In this document: positions 55,118-64,000 of the stretch, in pieces
Position numbering within the stretch: position 1 is the stretch's first letter
Layout of the letters: every line of letters begins with the position of its first letter
Assembly: GCA_002430545.1 (NCBI GenBank)
Contig: DJCM01000013.1
Location: forward strand, 1 to 64,000
Direction of reading: 5' to 3'
Length of the DNA stretch: 64,000 bases
From: Flavobacteriaceae bacterium UBA5950
GTDB lineage: Bacteria > Bacteroidota > Bacteroidia > Flavobacteriales > Flavobacteriaceae
Notes under the pieces: generated by a model
Databases searched by the model: none
The model's input: the letters and a program-made list of their open reading frames with translations, nothing else
Told to the model about the DNA's origin: nothing
Program-made: the position numbers and the translations under genes

Positions 55118-58100
55118 TTATGATGTCTCTGTATTTCTAACTTTTACTTGATACTGCACGTTTGGTTTTGTACCTACGCTTTCCAACAGGTGATACATTC
55201 GATCACTTTTCAATGACTTGGCTACACGGCTCGACTTGTCATTGATGTCGCCAAATGTTATTGCGCCATTCGAGCAGGCACTTGAACAAGCTGTTTGGAA
55301 TTCCCCATCAGGAATGTCACGTCCAACGAGCTTGGCATCCAAAATTGTCTTTTGTGTTTTCTGAATACACAACGAACATTTTTCCATCACTCCACGAGAG
55401 CGAACAACTACATCTGGGTTCAGTACCATACGACCCAAATCATTGTTCATATAGAAATCAAATTCGTCATTATTATTGTATAAGAACCAGTTGAATCGTC
55501 TGACTTTATACGGACAGTTATTGGCGCAGTATCGTGTTCCAACACAGCGATTGTATGCCATGTGATTTTGACCTTGACGACCATGTGAGGTGGCAGCCAC
55601 TGGGCAAACCGTTTCACAAGGTGCATGGTTACAGTGCTGGCACATAATCGGCTGAAAGGTTACTTGAGGATTGGTAGATGGCTCTTCCAAAGAGCTGAAA
55701 GTCGTGAGCGACTCACCTAGTCCACTGATTTCATTCACTGTTGTGTTATCTCCCTCAAAGGTTTCTTCGGAGGAGTAGTATCGATCGATTCGCAACCAGT
55801 GCATATCACGTGATTTGCGAATTTCTCGCTTGCCAACAACAGGCACATTGTTTTCAGCATGACATGCCACTACACATGCCCCACACCCTGTACAAGCGTT
55901 CAGGTCGATCGATAAGTTGAAGTGATGCCCAACAGAACGATCAAATTGATTCCAAATATCAACCTCTGGAGAAGTGACTTTGGTTTCAATATGATTTTTA
56001 CTCACCACTGGGACTGCGTTGTAGTAGTCCCTGTTTTTGGTATTAAAAATTTCGAGTGTTGTTTCCTTTACAATGTCTTCACGACCCATCAAGGTATTTT
56101 GCAACTGTGTACAAGCAAACTCATGCGTGCCTTCAGCTGCTTCAATTGACACTGACTGAACGTTGGAGAAGTCATTATATAGTGTATAAGCATTGACACC
56201 CACTTGCATTTCAGACTTCATCCCAGCTTGTTTACCATATCCAAATGCCAAACCAACAGTGCCTTTGGCCTGACCTGGTTGGATCAGCACAGGTACTTTG
56301 AGTGTTGAAGACCCTACAGTTATGTTGGCATATCCGCCGTTTAATGACCCATCCGACTGGGTTTCATTCCACAGACCGAGTGCTGCTGCATCCGACTTTG
56401 AAATCGTTAGGTAGTTGTCCCACGTCACACGAGTGATTGGGTCTGGAAGCTCTTGCAGCCAAGGGTTATTTGCTTGTTGCCCATCCCCTAGTCCTGTCTT
56501 AGTGTACAAATGCAGGGAGTAACCCTTTTGTTTCGCAGCAGAAAGGCTGCCAATCGCATCGGCAACTGAATCGTTATAACGCTTTCCGTTGGTGGAAGAA
56601 TCACTGACATAAAACCCATCATGTAAGGTCTTATTCCATGACGTTCCACTTAAAATATTTTTCTCCCAATAAGATCGCAATTGATCTCTGTAGCTCATGT
56701 CTTTCCCCAACCAAGTGAGTAACACATCTTGAAATTGTTTGGTATCGAACAAGGGCCGAATTGTTGGTTGCGTAAGGCCAAAGTGATTTGTTTTGAATTC
56801 CACATCACCCCACGATTCGAGATAGTGAGGAGTTGCTGCCACCCATTGAGCTTTGGATGCAGTTTCGTCGTTTTTCATACTAAAGGACAAAGAGAATTTG
56901 GCTTTCGCTAATCCAGCAGCAAACTGCTCTCCTTCTGCTAAGGTATATACAGGGTTTACATCTACCATAATAATCCCTTGAACTGCTCCACTGTTCAAAT
57001 CCTCAACAAGTTGTGAGACCTCAAGCGCATTGCCCTGACGAGTGGTAGTTGTGTGTTTGGTATCGATGACAACAGATCCAATTTTTTCATTGATGGCTAG
57101 GGTAACTCGGTGTGCTTCAGTACTTGGTAAATCTGTAACAACGATTCCCTTTTTTCCAGCTTTTCGCAAGTGTTTTGCAACGACTTTGGCCATCTCCACT
57201 GTGGCTTGATCTGCAGTGGCTTGCCCATTTGTCAACTCGACATACACTGCTGCAAGAACTTGCTGTTGTTGAGCAGCAGTCATGGGCATTCGCTTGTCGG
57301 CAGCTGCTCCTGAAAGGGTCATATTGGCTTCAAACTGGAAGTGTGTTGACATCTTTGCCTTGCCATTTTTCTTGACAGGCACTCGTGTTTTTACATACCC
57401 AGGTGCATGCCCTCCTCCTTGCCAATCACCCAGAAAATCTGCATCAAAAGAAACGATTGTCTCTGCTTTCGAGAAATCATAGGTAGGAAGTGCTCGCTGT
57501 CCATATGCTTTTGCAAAGGCATCTAATGCATGAGATGATGACACTGCATCATAGGAAATATGTTTGATGTTTTCATACTTGGCTGTGAGTTGATCGATCA
57601 AATGCTGGGTCGAAGGACTGGCAAAAGAGCGTGTCAACAAGGCCAATTGCTCGCCTTGACTTTGCATATTGTCGAGCTGATGACAACTGAGATCAAATAG
57701 TGTTGCCCAACCAACAGGACTTCCAGACTGTGTTGGTCCTTGCAAACGAAGGTTGTCATACAACGACAAGACAGAAGCTTGCACACGTGCGTTTGCAGCA
57801 TAGCTTGCAGGAATGTCAGTGTTGTTTTCAACCTTAATCGGTCTTCCCTCTCGTGTTTTTACAAGGAGACTCGCGAGGTCAAATCCATCAGCAACAGTAG
57901 TTGCATAATAGTTTGAAATCCCAGGGCGAATTTCTTCTGGTTGCACAACATACGGAATTGATTTATGAACAGGCCCCTCACATGCAGCCAATGATGCTGC
58001 TGCAGTGCTAAAACCAACATACTTTAGAAAATCTCGTCGATTGGTTTTAGAGTCATTCATCGCTTGCTCATTGCCCAGAAAGGCATCTTCAGGAAGCTTT

Positions 58101-58192
58101 TCAACAAACTCACGCCCCTTGAGGTCTTCGACAAATGCATTATTGCTGTCTAACTCAGCTGTGCTTTTCCAATATTTTTTATGGTTGGCCAT
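55118..58192 (-). CDS. actB: Alternative Complex III subunit ActB (molybdopterin-like plus Fe-S)
   Basis: A 1024-aa exported subunit. A Tat signal (NRRDFLKYVGFSTAAASLAAC) lies about 60 residues in, followed by a lipobox-like AAC. Residues to about 740 resemble a molybdopterin-enzyme domain, which in ACIII carries no molybdenum cofactor. The C-terminal part has four ferredoxin-like cysteine motifs (CTGCGACVVAC, CQHCNHAPCETVC, CVGTRYCANNC and CSLCIQK...CSSACSNG), wiring quinol electrons to the haems. It lies 12 bases after actA. Confidence 0.96.
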   Translation of the reverse strand: MANHKKYWKSTAELDSNNAFVEDLKGREFVEKLPEDAFLGNEQAMNDSKTNRRDFLKYVGFSTAAASLAACEGPVHKSIPYVVQPEEIRPGISNYYATTVADGFDLASLLVKTREGRPIKVENNTDIPASYAANARVQASVLSLYDNLRLQGPTQSGSPVGWATLFDLSCHQLDNMQSQGEQLALLTRSFASPSTQHLIDQLTAKYENIKHISYDAVSSSHALDAFAKAYGQRALPTYDFSKAETIVSFDADFLGDWQGGGHAPGYVKTRVPVKKNGKAKMSTHFQFEANMTLSGAAADKRMPMTAAQQQQVLAAVYVELTNGQATADQATVEMAKVVAKHLRKAGKKGIVVTDLPSTEAHRVTLAINEKIGSVVIDTKHTTTTRQGNALEVSQLVEDLNSGAVQGIIMVDVNPVYTLAEGEQFAAGLAKAKFSLSFSMKNDETASKAQWVAATPHYLESWGDVEFKTNHFGLTQPTIRPLFDTKQFQDVLLTWLGKDMSYRDQLRSYWEKNILSGTSWNKTLHDGFYVSDSSTNGKRYNDSVADAIGSLSAAKQKGYSLHLYTKTGLGDGQQANNPWLQELPDPITRVTWDNYLTISKSDAAALGLWNETQSDGSLNGGYANITVGSSTLKVPVLIQPGQAKGTVGLAFGYGKQAGMKSEMQVGVNAYTLYNDFSNVQSVSIEAAEGTHEFACTQLQNTLMGREDIVKETTLEIFNTKNRDYYNAVPVVSKNHIETKVTSPEVDIWNQFDRSVGHHFNLSIDLNACTGCGACVVACHAENNVPVVGKREIRKSRDMHWLRIDRYYSSEETFEGDNTTVNEISGLGESLTTFSSLEEPSTNPQVTFQPIMCQHCNHAPCETVCPVAATSHGRQGQNHMAYNRCVGTRYCANNCPYKVRRFNWFLYNNNDEFDFYMNNDLGRMVLNPDVVVRSRGVMEKCSLCIQKTQKTILDAKLVGRDIPDGEFQTACSSACSNGAITFGDINDKSSRVAKSLKSDRMYHLLESVGTKPNVQYQVKVRNTETS

Positions 58193-58204
58193 CTTTGTTT
58201 TTGA

Positions 58205-59482
58205 TTAATAGTGACACTTCCCACACTCCAAGCCACCCATTTGAGCAACTGTGAGTTTTTCTACACCATATTTTTTTGATAGTTCAGCATGAACTTTCTC
58301 ATAATACTCATTGTTTTCCAAATCGACGTTTGACTCTCTATGACAGTCGATACACCAGCCCATTGTGAGGGGCGAGTGTTGGTACATGATTTCCATTTCT
58401 TCCACTGGGCCATGGCATTTTTGACAATCGATGCCAGCAACGTCAACGTGCTGCGCGTGGTTAAAGTATACAAAGTCAGGGAGGTTGTGAATCCGCACCC
58501 ATTTGACTGGCTGTGTCTCGCCAGTATAACGTTGATTCTCCTCATCCCAGCCAACTGCTTTGTACAGTTTTTTGATTTCGTTTGTATAAAATTCTTTTGT
58601 ATAACCTTTTTCCAAATCTTCCTCGCCATTATACTCTGCGATGTTCATGTGACAGTTCATACATACATTAAGAGAAGGAATCCCCGAATGCTTGGATACC
58701 CGAGCAGATGAGTGACAGTACTTACACTCAATTTCATTGTCACCAGAGTGAATTTTATGTGAATAATGAATTGGCTGTACAGGCATATACCCTTGATCGA
58801 TTCCCACTTGCATCAAGTAACCATAGGCAAAATAGGCACTCGAAAACAACAAGAAAATCACTGTGCTAAACACCAAGAAAGAGTTGTTGATATATACCTC
58901 CCAAAGGGGTTTGCGCTTTGGCTTGCTTGTTTCAACTTCAATTCCATTTGCAATCGCAATTTTACGCAATGTTTGCGTCACCAAAAACAGCATCACGACA
59001 AGCACAATCAGTACAAGAACCAAGACACCCAACAGCAATGTTGAGGTCGTGTCATCTGTTCCTGAGGCAACTGTGGTGGCTACAACAGCTGGTGTTGTAG
59101 GAGCTGGGGGTGTATAGTCTGTATAAGCAAGAATATTATCAATATCTTCATTACTCAGTTGAGGAAAAGCAGTCATCACAGACTTGTTGTACTCCTCATA
59201 AATTGCAACAGCTTGGGGATCTCCCGATTTGACCATCGCCATAGAATTCTTGATCCATGCATACAGCCATTCCTTCTCATATTTTTGAGAAACACCTGCC
59301 AAAGCAGGTCCAACAGCACGCTTGTTGAGCTTGTGACAAGCTGCACAATTCATATTGAACAAAGACTTTCCTTTGTCAATATCAGGTTCTTGCGTAAAAG
59401 TTGGAAGGGTGAAGGCTACAGCCAACACGATGGTGAGTAGAGTGCGAATTTGAGGAACATTTAGGTAAAAAACCCTAGTCAT
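58205..59482 (-). CDS. actA: Alternative Complex III subunit ActA, fused mono- and penta-haem cytochrome
   Basis: A 425-aa protein from ATG 59482. A signal peptide is followed by a class I cytochrome c domain (CAACH near residue 35), a hydrophobic segment, and a domain with five more CxxCH sites (CKYCH, CMNCH, CQKCH, CIDCH, CGKCH), six in total. Typical ActA has only the penta-haem part; the extra N-terminal cytochrome domain is a fusion seen in some Bacteroidetes. First gene of the operon. Confidence 0.94.
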   Translation of the reverse strand: MTRVFYLNVPQIRTLLTIVLAVAFTLPTFTQEPDIDKGKSLFNMNCAACHKLNKRAVGPALAGVSQKYEKEWLYAWIKNSMAMVKSGDPQAVAIYEEYNKSVMTAFPQLSNEDIDNILAYTDYTPPAPTTPAVVATTVASGTDDTTSTLLLGVLVLVLIVLVVMLFLVTQTLRKIAIANGIEVETSKPKRKPLWEVYINNSFLVFSTVIFLLFSSAYFAYGYLMQVGIDQGYMPVQPIHYSHKIHSGDNEIECKYCHSSARVSKHSGIPSLNVCMNCHMNIAEYNGEEDLEKGYTKEFYTNEIKKLYKAVGWDEENQRYTGETQPVKWVRIHNLPDFVYFNHAQHVDVAGIDCQKCHGPVEEMEIMYQHSPLTMGWCIDCHRESNVDLENNEYYEKVHAELSKKYGVEKLTVAQMGGLECGKCHY

Positions 59483-59503
59483 GTTTTGGTTGTTGTTGGT
59501 CAA

Positions 59504-59706
59504 AGGAAAACACCTTTTTTTCTACAGACAAAATTACATCACAAACCCCATTTTAAAAACATTAAAACCACATGAATTATAAATTTATAATTATTCTAAA
59601 TTACTTATTTAATTAACTTAAAATCAATTATTTATACTTTTTCTGTTTTGACATTATTAAACAAATTTGACCAAAAAATTGCGAGAATTTACCAGCAATC
59701 TTTTAT
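59504..59706. promoter_or_regulatory. A/T-rich divergent gap with the act promoter
   Basis: About 200 bases of very A/T-rich sequence between actA and the SPOR gene. TAATTTTG on the minus strand (59536 to 59529) matches TAnnTTTG and is the best act promoter candidate, about 46 bases before the actA ATG, though no TTG is at the -33 distance. No gene or RNA is seen in the gap. Confidence 0.4.
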
Positions 59707-59715
59707 TTGCAGAAT

Positions 59716-60087
59716 ATGGCGGATTTGAAGTCCTTTTGTTTTTTTGTTTTGATGTTGCTTGCTAGTAGTATTTATGCCCAAGACAACGCTTTGATTATAA
59801 AGACACCTCAAAACCTAGATGATGTGCTCGAACGCAAATTGTTGCTCGACAAAAAGCGCTTGAAAAACAATCAATTTACAATTCAAATTTTTTCAGGGAA
59901 TTACGAAATGGCACAAGTGTTTTTGGACTCTTTTTCCAAGTCATTTCCTGAAAAAAATGCAAAACTCACTTTTGAAACCCCAAACTACAAAATCCGAACA
60001 GGCATGTTTGGTAGTCGTCTTGAAGGAGTTCAAACGCTAGATAAAGTTCGGATAAAATTTCCAGATGCTTTCTTACTCAAGCCCTAG
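59716..60087 (+). CDS. SPOR-domain exported protein
   Basis: A 123-aa exported protein from ATG 59716: signal peptide ending in IYAQ, a short basic linker, and a C-terminal SPOR-like domain (FTIQIFSGNYEMAQVFLDSFSKSFP, then YKIRTGMFGSRLEGVQTLDKV). SPOR domains bind bare peptidoglycan at division sites. The single copy without transmembrane anchor is common in Flavobacteria; its partner is unknown. It ends five bases from the opposing infB. Confidence 0.85.
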   Translation: MADLKSFCFFVLMLLASSIYAQDNALIIKTPQNLDDVLERKLLLDKKRLKNNQFTIQIFSGNYEMAQVFLDSFSKSFPEKNAKLTFETPNYKIRTGMFGSRLEGVQTLDKVRIKFPDAFLLKP

Positions 60088-60092
60088 GTCAT

Positions 60093-62723
60093 TCACTTGA
60101 GTTTTTTCTTCACTGCAACCTCGATATAAGCCTCTATGGTATCGCCCGTTTTGATATCGTTGAAATCCTTAATTTGCAAGCCACAGTCATAACCTTTTGT
60201 AACTTCCTTAGCATCGTCTTTAAATCGCTTTAAGGATGCCAAGGCACCAGTGTATACAACCACACCTTCACGAACGACACGCACCAAAGAATTGCGTGTG
60301 ATTTTTCCATTTATTACCATACAACCAGCAATGGTTCCAACGCGTGATATTTTATAGGTTTCACGAATTTCAACATTCCCTTGCACCTCTTCTTTCATGT
60401 CTGGCGACAACAAGCCTTCCATCGCTTCTTTCAAGTCGTTGATGGCGTTGTAAATAATAGAATAACTTCGCACATCGATTTCCTCTTTGTCTGCCAGTTG
60501 TCTGGCTGTGCCCACAGGACGAACATTAAATCCGACGATAATCGCATCAGAGGCAGATGCCAATAACACATCAGATTCTGTGATTGCACCAACGCCTTTG
60601 TGGATGATGTTGACTTGTATTTCTTCTGTCGATAATTTTTGGAACGAATCTGTCAATGCTTCTACTGATCCATCTACATCTCCTTTCAATATGATGTTGA
60701 GTTCTTTAAAATCTCCAAGGGCAATTCGCCTTCCAATTTCATCTAAAGTGATATGTCGTTGTGTTCGAACCGACTGCTCACGAACCAGTTGGGTGCGTTT
60801 TGCTGCTATTTGTTTTGCTTCTTTTTCTTCTTCAAACACATTGAATCGGTCACCAGCTGTAGGTGCGCCATCGAGTCCTAGTAAAGACACTGGTGTGGAT
60901 GGCCCTGCTTCAGTCAATTCATTCCCACGTTCATCTTGCATTGCACGTACCTTACCACTGTGCTGACCTGCCAAAATATAATCTCCAATGCGCAGTGTAC
61001 CTGCTTGCACGAGTATGGTCGACACATAGCCACGACCCTTATCCAAAAAGGCCTCCACCACAGTCCCTTGTGCCGCTTTTGATGGGTTGGCTTTGAGCTC
61101 CAATAATTCGGCTTCAAGCATTACTTTTTCTAGGAGTTCGTTGATTCCTGTGCCCTCTTTTGCAGACACATCATTAGATTGGATTTTACCACCCCAGTCC
61201 TCTACAAGCAAATTCATTCCTGCCAAACTCTCTTTGATTTTATCTGGATTTGCGTTGGGGCTATCAATTTTGTTGATTGCAAAGACGATGGGTACAGACG
61301 CCGCTTGTGCGTGACTAATCGCCTCTTTGGTCTGAGGCATGATGTCGTCATCAGCAGCAATAACAATAATGACCAAGTCGGTTACTTGCGCCCCACGTGC
61401 ACGCATGGCAGTAAATGCCTCGTGACCTGGCGTATCTAAAAAAGTAATCTTTTTTCCACTTTCCAATGCCACACCATATGCGCCGATGTGCTGGGTGATT
61501 CCCCCCGATTCGTCGGCAGTGACGTTTGCTTTTCTGATATAATCAAGCAATGAAGTTTTTCCATGATCAACATGACCCATCACTGTTACAATAGGAGCAC
61601 GTGGCAATAGATCTTCAGGATTATCTTCGGGATTTTCAATTGTTTCTTCAATGTCGGCAGTGACAAATTCAACTTGATAACCAAATTCCTCTGCAACAAT
61701 CGAAAGGGTTTCTGCATCGAGTCGCTGATTCATTGTCACCATGATACCTAAGGTCATACAGGCAGAAATGATTTCGGTGGAGCTGATTTCCATCATCGTG
61801 GCAATCTCTCCTACAGTGACAAACTCTGTTACTTTAAGCACTTTGCTTTCCGCTTCCTGTTGTGCTGCGTCATCCTCTGTTTTCTGCCGATGCGAGTCTC
61901 TCTTTTCACGACGATATTTTGCTCCTTTGGATTTGGTCGTTTTACCCTGTAATTTTTCTAGTGTTTCACGAATTTGCTTTTGGATTTCTTCATCACTTGG
62001 CTCTTCGTGAGCAGGCTGTTTTTGCTGCTTTGGCTTGGGTTTATTTGGTTTTCCTTCTGTTGAAGGACCTGTGTTTTTTGTGATTCGTTTTCGTCGTCGT
62101 CTGCGGTCGCTTTGGTCTGTACTTGAAGATGATGGTTTTTTCTCAAATTTTTTGAGATCAATTTTATCCCCTGCAATTTTTAAACCTGTTAACTTTTTGT
62201 ATTTGGTTGTAACCTTTTCAGTCCCTGTTTCCTCTAGGGTTTCGGGGGTTGCTTCTGTTTTGGCTGCTGGTTTAGGTTCCGCTTCTGGTGAGCTTTTGGT
62301 GGGCTCCTCTACTATTTCCTCTGGTACTTTCTCTTCAACTGGCTGTGGCTCAGTCTCCGTTTTTGGTGCTGGTTTGTCGTCAGAATTTTGTTCCAAATCA
62401 ATTTTCCCAACTTTTCGAAGTTCTTTGAGTTCAGTACGTGCCTGAAACACTTGTGTCTTGGTCTCTTTATCCTCCTCGATTCGTTGTCGGATGGCCTCTT
62501 TTTCCTTGCGCTTTTCTTCACTGACTTCTTCTGAGGCTTCTCGCTTAGTTCGGTCGGTTTGAAAGGCATCAAGTAATAGTTGGTATTCCTGCTCTGAAAT
62601 CTTAGAAGTCGGACGGGCATCTATTTCAAAACCATGCGCTGCCAGTTGCTCTACCGCTCGATCCAATGATATATTTAACTCGCGTAGGACCTTGTTGATT
62701 CGTATGGTTTTTACTTCAGACAT
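60093..62723 (-). CDS. infB: translation initiation factor IF-2
   Basis: IF-2 is the GTPase that places fMet-tRNA on the ribosome. The 876-aa protein has an N-terminal IF2-N domain ([21 protein letters not shown]), a long low-complexity linker rich in Glu, Lys, Pro and Thr (about 60-290), a second IF2-N, then the G domain with [19 protein letters not shown] and NKID, and the C-terminal fMet-binding domain. It follows nusA by 38 bases, the usual order. Confidence 0.98.
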   Translation of the reverse strand: MSEVKTIRINKVLRELNISLDRAVEQLAAHGFEIDARPTSKISEQEYQLLLDAFQTDRTKREASEEVSEEKRKEKEAIRQRIEEDKETKTQVFQARTELKELRKVGKIDLEQNSDDKPAPKTETEPQPVEEKVPEEIVEEPTKSSPEAEPKPAAKTEATPETLEETGTEKVTTKYKKLTGLKIAGDKIDLKKFEKKPSSSSTDQSDRRRRRKRITKNTGPSTEGKPNKPKPKQQKQPAHEEPSDEEIQKQIRETLEKLQGKTTKSKGAKYRREKRDSHRQKTEDDAAQQEAESKVLKVTEFVTVGEIATMMEISSTEIISACMTLGIMVTMNQRLDAETLSIVAEEFGYQVEFVTADIEETIENPEDNPEDLLPRAPIVTVMGHVDHGKTSLLDYIRKANVTADESGGITQHIGAYGVALESGKKITFLDTPGHEAFTAMRARGAQVTDLVIIVIAADDDIMPQTKEAISHAQAASVPIVFAINKIDSPNANPDKIKESLAGMNLLVEDWGGKIQSNDVSAKEGTGINELLEKVMLEAELLELKANPSKAAQGTVVEAFLDKGRGYVSTILVQAGTLRIGDYILAGQHSGKVRAMQDERGNELTEAGPSTPVSLLGLDGAPTAGDRFNVFEEEKEAKQIAAKRTQLVREQSVRTQRHITLDEIGRRIALGDFKELNIILKGDVDGSVEALTDSFQKLSTEEIQVNIIHKGVGAITESDVLLASASDAIIVGFNVRPVGTARQLADKEEIDVRSYSIIYNAINDLKEAMEGLLSPDMKEEVQGNVEIRETYKISRVGTIAGCMVINGKITRNSLVRVVREGVVVYTGALASLKRFKDDAKEVTKGYDCGLQIKDFNDIKTGDTIEAYIEVAVKKKLK

Positions 62724-62739
62724 ATTTGTATTTGATGTT

Positions 62740-62747
62740 CAAAAATA
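62740..62747 (-). promoter_or_regulatory. -7 box before infB
   Basis: TATTTTTG on the minus strand matches TAnnTTTG, 16 bases before infB, in the nusA-infB gap. It could add internal transcription, but no TTG is found at the right distance. Confidence 0.3.
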
Positions 62748-62761
62748 GGGATTTCAATCCG

Positions 62762-63994
62762 TTAACTCGAAAATTCTGCACTTAATATGTTGCGCACTTC
62801 TACAATTGTTTCTTCTTCCAAGTCGGTCCGCTTGACCAAGTCACTCACCTCCTGCTCCAAAACACTCTTTGCTGTGTCCAGTCCAACCTTGCGAAATTCC
62901 TCGATAACCCAGCTTTCGATTTCATCAGAAAATTCAGTCAACTCGACGTCTTCCTCTGCTCCTTCTCGATACACATCAATTTCGTAGCCAGTGAGTTGAC
63001 CAGCCAATCGGATGTTGAAACCGCCACGACCAATCGCCTTGGAAACCTCTGATGGGTCCATAAAGACTTCAACCGTCTTTTTTTCCTCATCGATTGTCAT
63101 GTTTGTAATTTTTGCAGGACTTAAAGCACGTGTAATCATCAATTGGTTGTTGTTGGTAAAGTTGATGACGTCAATGTTTTCATTGCCAAGTTCACGTACA
63201 ATACCATGAATTCGAGATCCTTTCATTCCAACACAAGCTCCCACTGGATCGATACGATCATCGTAAGAGTCTACTGCAACTTTTGCTTTTTCGCCAGGCA
63301 CACGAACCACCTTTTTAACAGTGATGAGACCATCGAATACTTCTGGAATTTCTTGTTCAAAGAGCTTCTCCAAAAATTTTGGATCGGTACGGGATAGTAC
63401 AATGCTTGGCTTTGCGCCTTTGAGTTCAACGCTTTCAATCACACCTCGAACACTATCGCCCTTGCGAAAAAAGTCAGAGGGGATCTGACGATCTTTCGGC
63501 AATATGATTTCGTTGCCATCATCATCGATCAAAATCACAACACGATTCCGAACGTGATGGACCTCGGCTGTGTAGATTTCTCCAACCAGTTCAATAAATT
63601 GTTTGTAGATTATGGTGTTGTCATGCTCATGGATTCGAGCGATGAGGTTTTGCCGAAGAGAAAGGATCAAACGACGACCCAAATCAGATAGTTTTACTTC
63701 CTCCGATACATCCTCACCAACTTCAAAGTCTGGCTCGATTTTTCGTGCTTCAGTCAATTCAATTTCCTCATTTTCGTCTTCCACCTCTCCATCTTTCACA
63801 ACAATTCGATTGCGCCAGATTTCCAAGTCTCCCTTATCTGGATTGATAATGATGTCAAAGTTTTCATCTGTTCCAAACTTACGTTTAAGTGTATTGCGAA
63901 ATACTTCTTCTAATATGGCCATAAGGGTCACACGATCGATTAGTTTGTCGTCTTTAAACTCAGAGAATGATTCAATTAATGCGAGATTTTCCAT
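62762..63994 (-). CDS. nusA: transcription termination/antitermination protein NusA
   Basis: NusA binds RNA polymerase and controls pausing, termination and antitermination. The 410-aa protein has the polymerase-binding N-domain (1-125), an S1 domain (about 130-200), and two KH domains (GACVGMKGSRI and SKAIGRGGFNIRLA). The C-terminal acidic repeats of E. coli NusA are absent, as in most bacteria. Its upstream region and the usual rimP neighbour lie outside the window. Confidence 0.97.
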   Translation of the reverse strand: MENLALIESFSEFKDDKLIDRVTLMAILEEVFRNTLKRKFGTDENFDIIINPDKGDLEIWRNRIVVKDGEVEDENEEIELTEARKIEPDFEVGEDVSEEVKLSDLGRRLILSLRQNLIARIHEHDNTIIYKQFIELVGEIYTAEVHHVRNRVVILIDDDGNEIILPKDRQIPSDFFRKGDSVRGVIESVELKGAKPSIVLSRTDPKFLEKLFEQEIPEVFDGLITVKKVVRVPGEKAKVAVDSYDDRIDPVGACVGMKGSRIHGIVRELGNENIDVINFTNNNQLMITRALSPAKITNMTIDEEKKTVEVFMDPSEVSKAIGRGGFNIRLAGQLTGYEIDVYREGAEEDVELTEFSDEIESWVIEEFRKVGLDTAKSVLEQEVSDLVKRTDLEEETIVEVRNILSAEFSS

Positions 63995-64000
63995 TTTGTA

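Noticed and set aside
1..64000. CRISPR array, prophage, transposase, toxin-antitoxin or restriction system
   Set aside because: No direct-repeat array, integrase, transposase or defence-type domain was found on reading through the window.

Overview
The window looks like chromosomal core DNA of a marine-type Flavobacteriia/Bacteroidetes bacterium. The evidence is the sprA type 9 secretion/gliding gene, Alternative Complex III (actABCDEF) joined to an aa3-type oxidase, a FolK-deoxynucleoside kinase fusion, a bacterial GH3-family gene, tandem OmpH/Skp genes after bamA, and promoter elements of the Bacteroidetes TAnnTTTG type in front of many genes. I see no insertion sequence, prophage, CRISPR array, integrase or defence island. 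The DNA is gene-dense, and convergent genes repeatedly touch or overlap at their 3' ends.

Layout. 0-12 kb: the 5' end of a tRNA cut by the window edge, mutS, a TrmH-type methyltransferase, folK-dNK, sppA, a queuosine-precursor transporter, a serine hydrolase, a DUF2797 protein and a GH3 protein. 10.4-13.7 kb: the tig-clpP-clpX protein quality-control operon. 13.8-14.9 kb: two adjacent small secreted-protein genes that both look broken, one by two in-frame stops and one by a frameshift in its lipoprotein signal. 15-25 kb: an alpha/beta hydrolase, pdxJ, a stand-alone remnant of a CBS-domain protein, nadK, a DUF6089-like barrel, uppS, bamA, two ompH/skp genes, murI, a gamma-carbonic-anhydrase-like protein, an Nfu-type Fe-S scaffold and tsaB. 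26-31.7 kb: a tripartite ABC efflux operon (ATPase, two permeases, adaptor, TolC-like channel). 31.8-36.8 kb: a haem-copper oxidase assembly operon (cyoE, two subunit-III genes, subunit IV, a SCO-like protein without the metal cysteines, SCO, DUF420, and a tiny CxxC membrane protein). 36.9-48.3 kb: tonB, a VanZ-like gene, gcvH, sprA, ruvA, queG and ruvB. 48.4-59.5 kb: the ACIII operon ending in coxB and coxA. 59.7-64 kb: a SPOR-domain protein, infB and nusA.

How it fits together. The ACIII-CoxBA operon and the cyoE-cox operon together build one quinol-to-oxygen electron pathway: ACIII oxidises quinol, its haem subunits pass electrons to the CuA site of CoxB, and the second operon supplies haem O synthesis, subunits III/IV and copper delivery. 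UppS, MurI, BamA, OmpH/Skp, SprA and TonB serve the cell envelope. YhhQ-type transporter and QueG are a salvage and a final step for queuosine.

No clear undescribed multi-gene system is evident. The best leads are the decaying 13.8-14.9 kb locus, the two uncharacterised members of the oxidase assembly operon, the loss of the CBS domains from the gene before nadK, repeated half-sites in front of the efflux operon, and promoters so close to start codons that some mRNAs may be leaderless. All family calls come from reading motifs by eye; no search was run.
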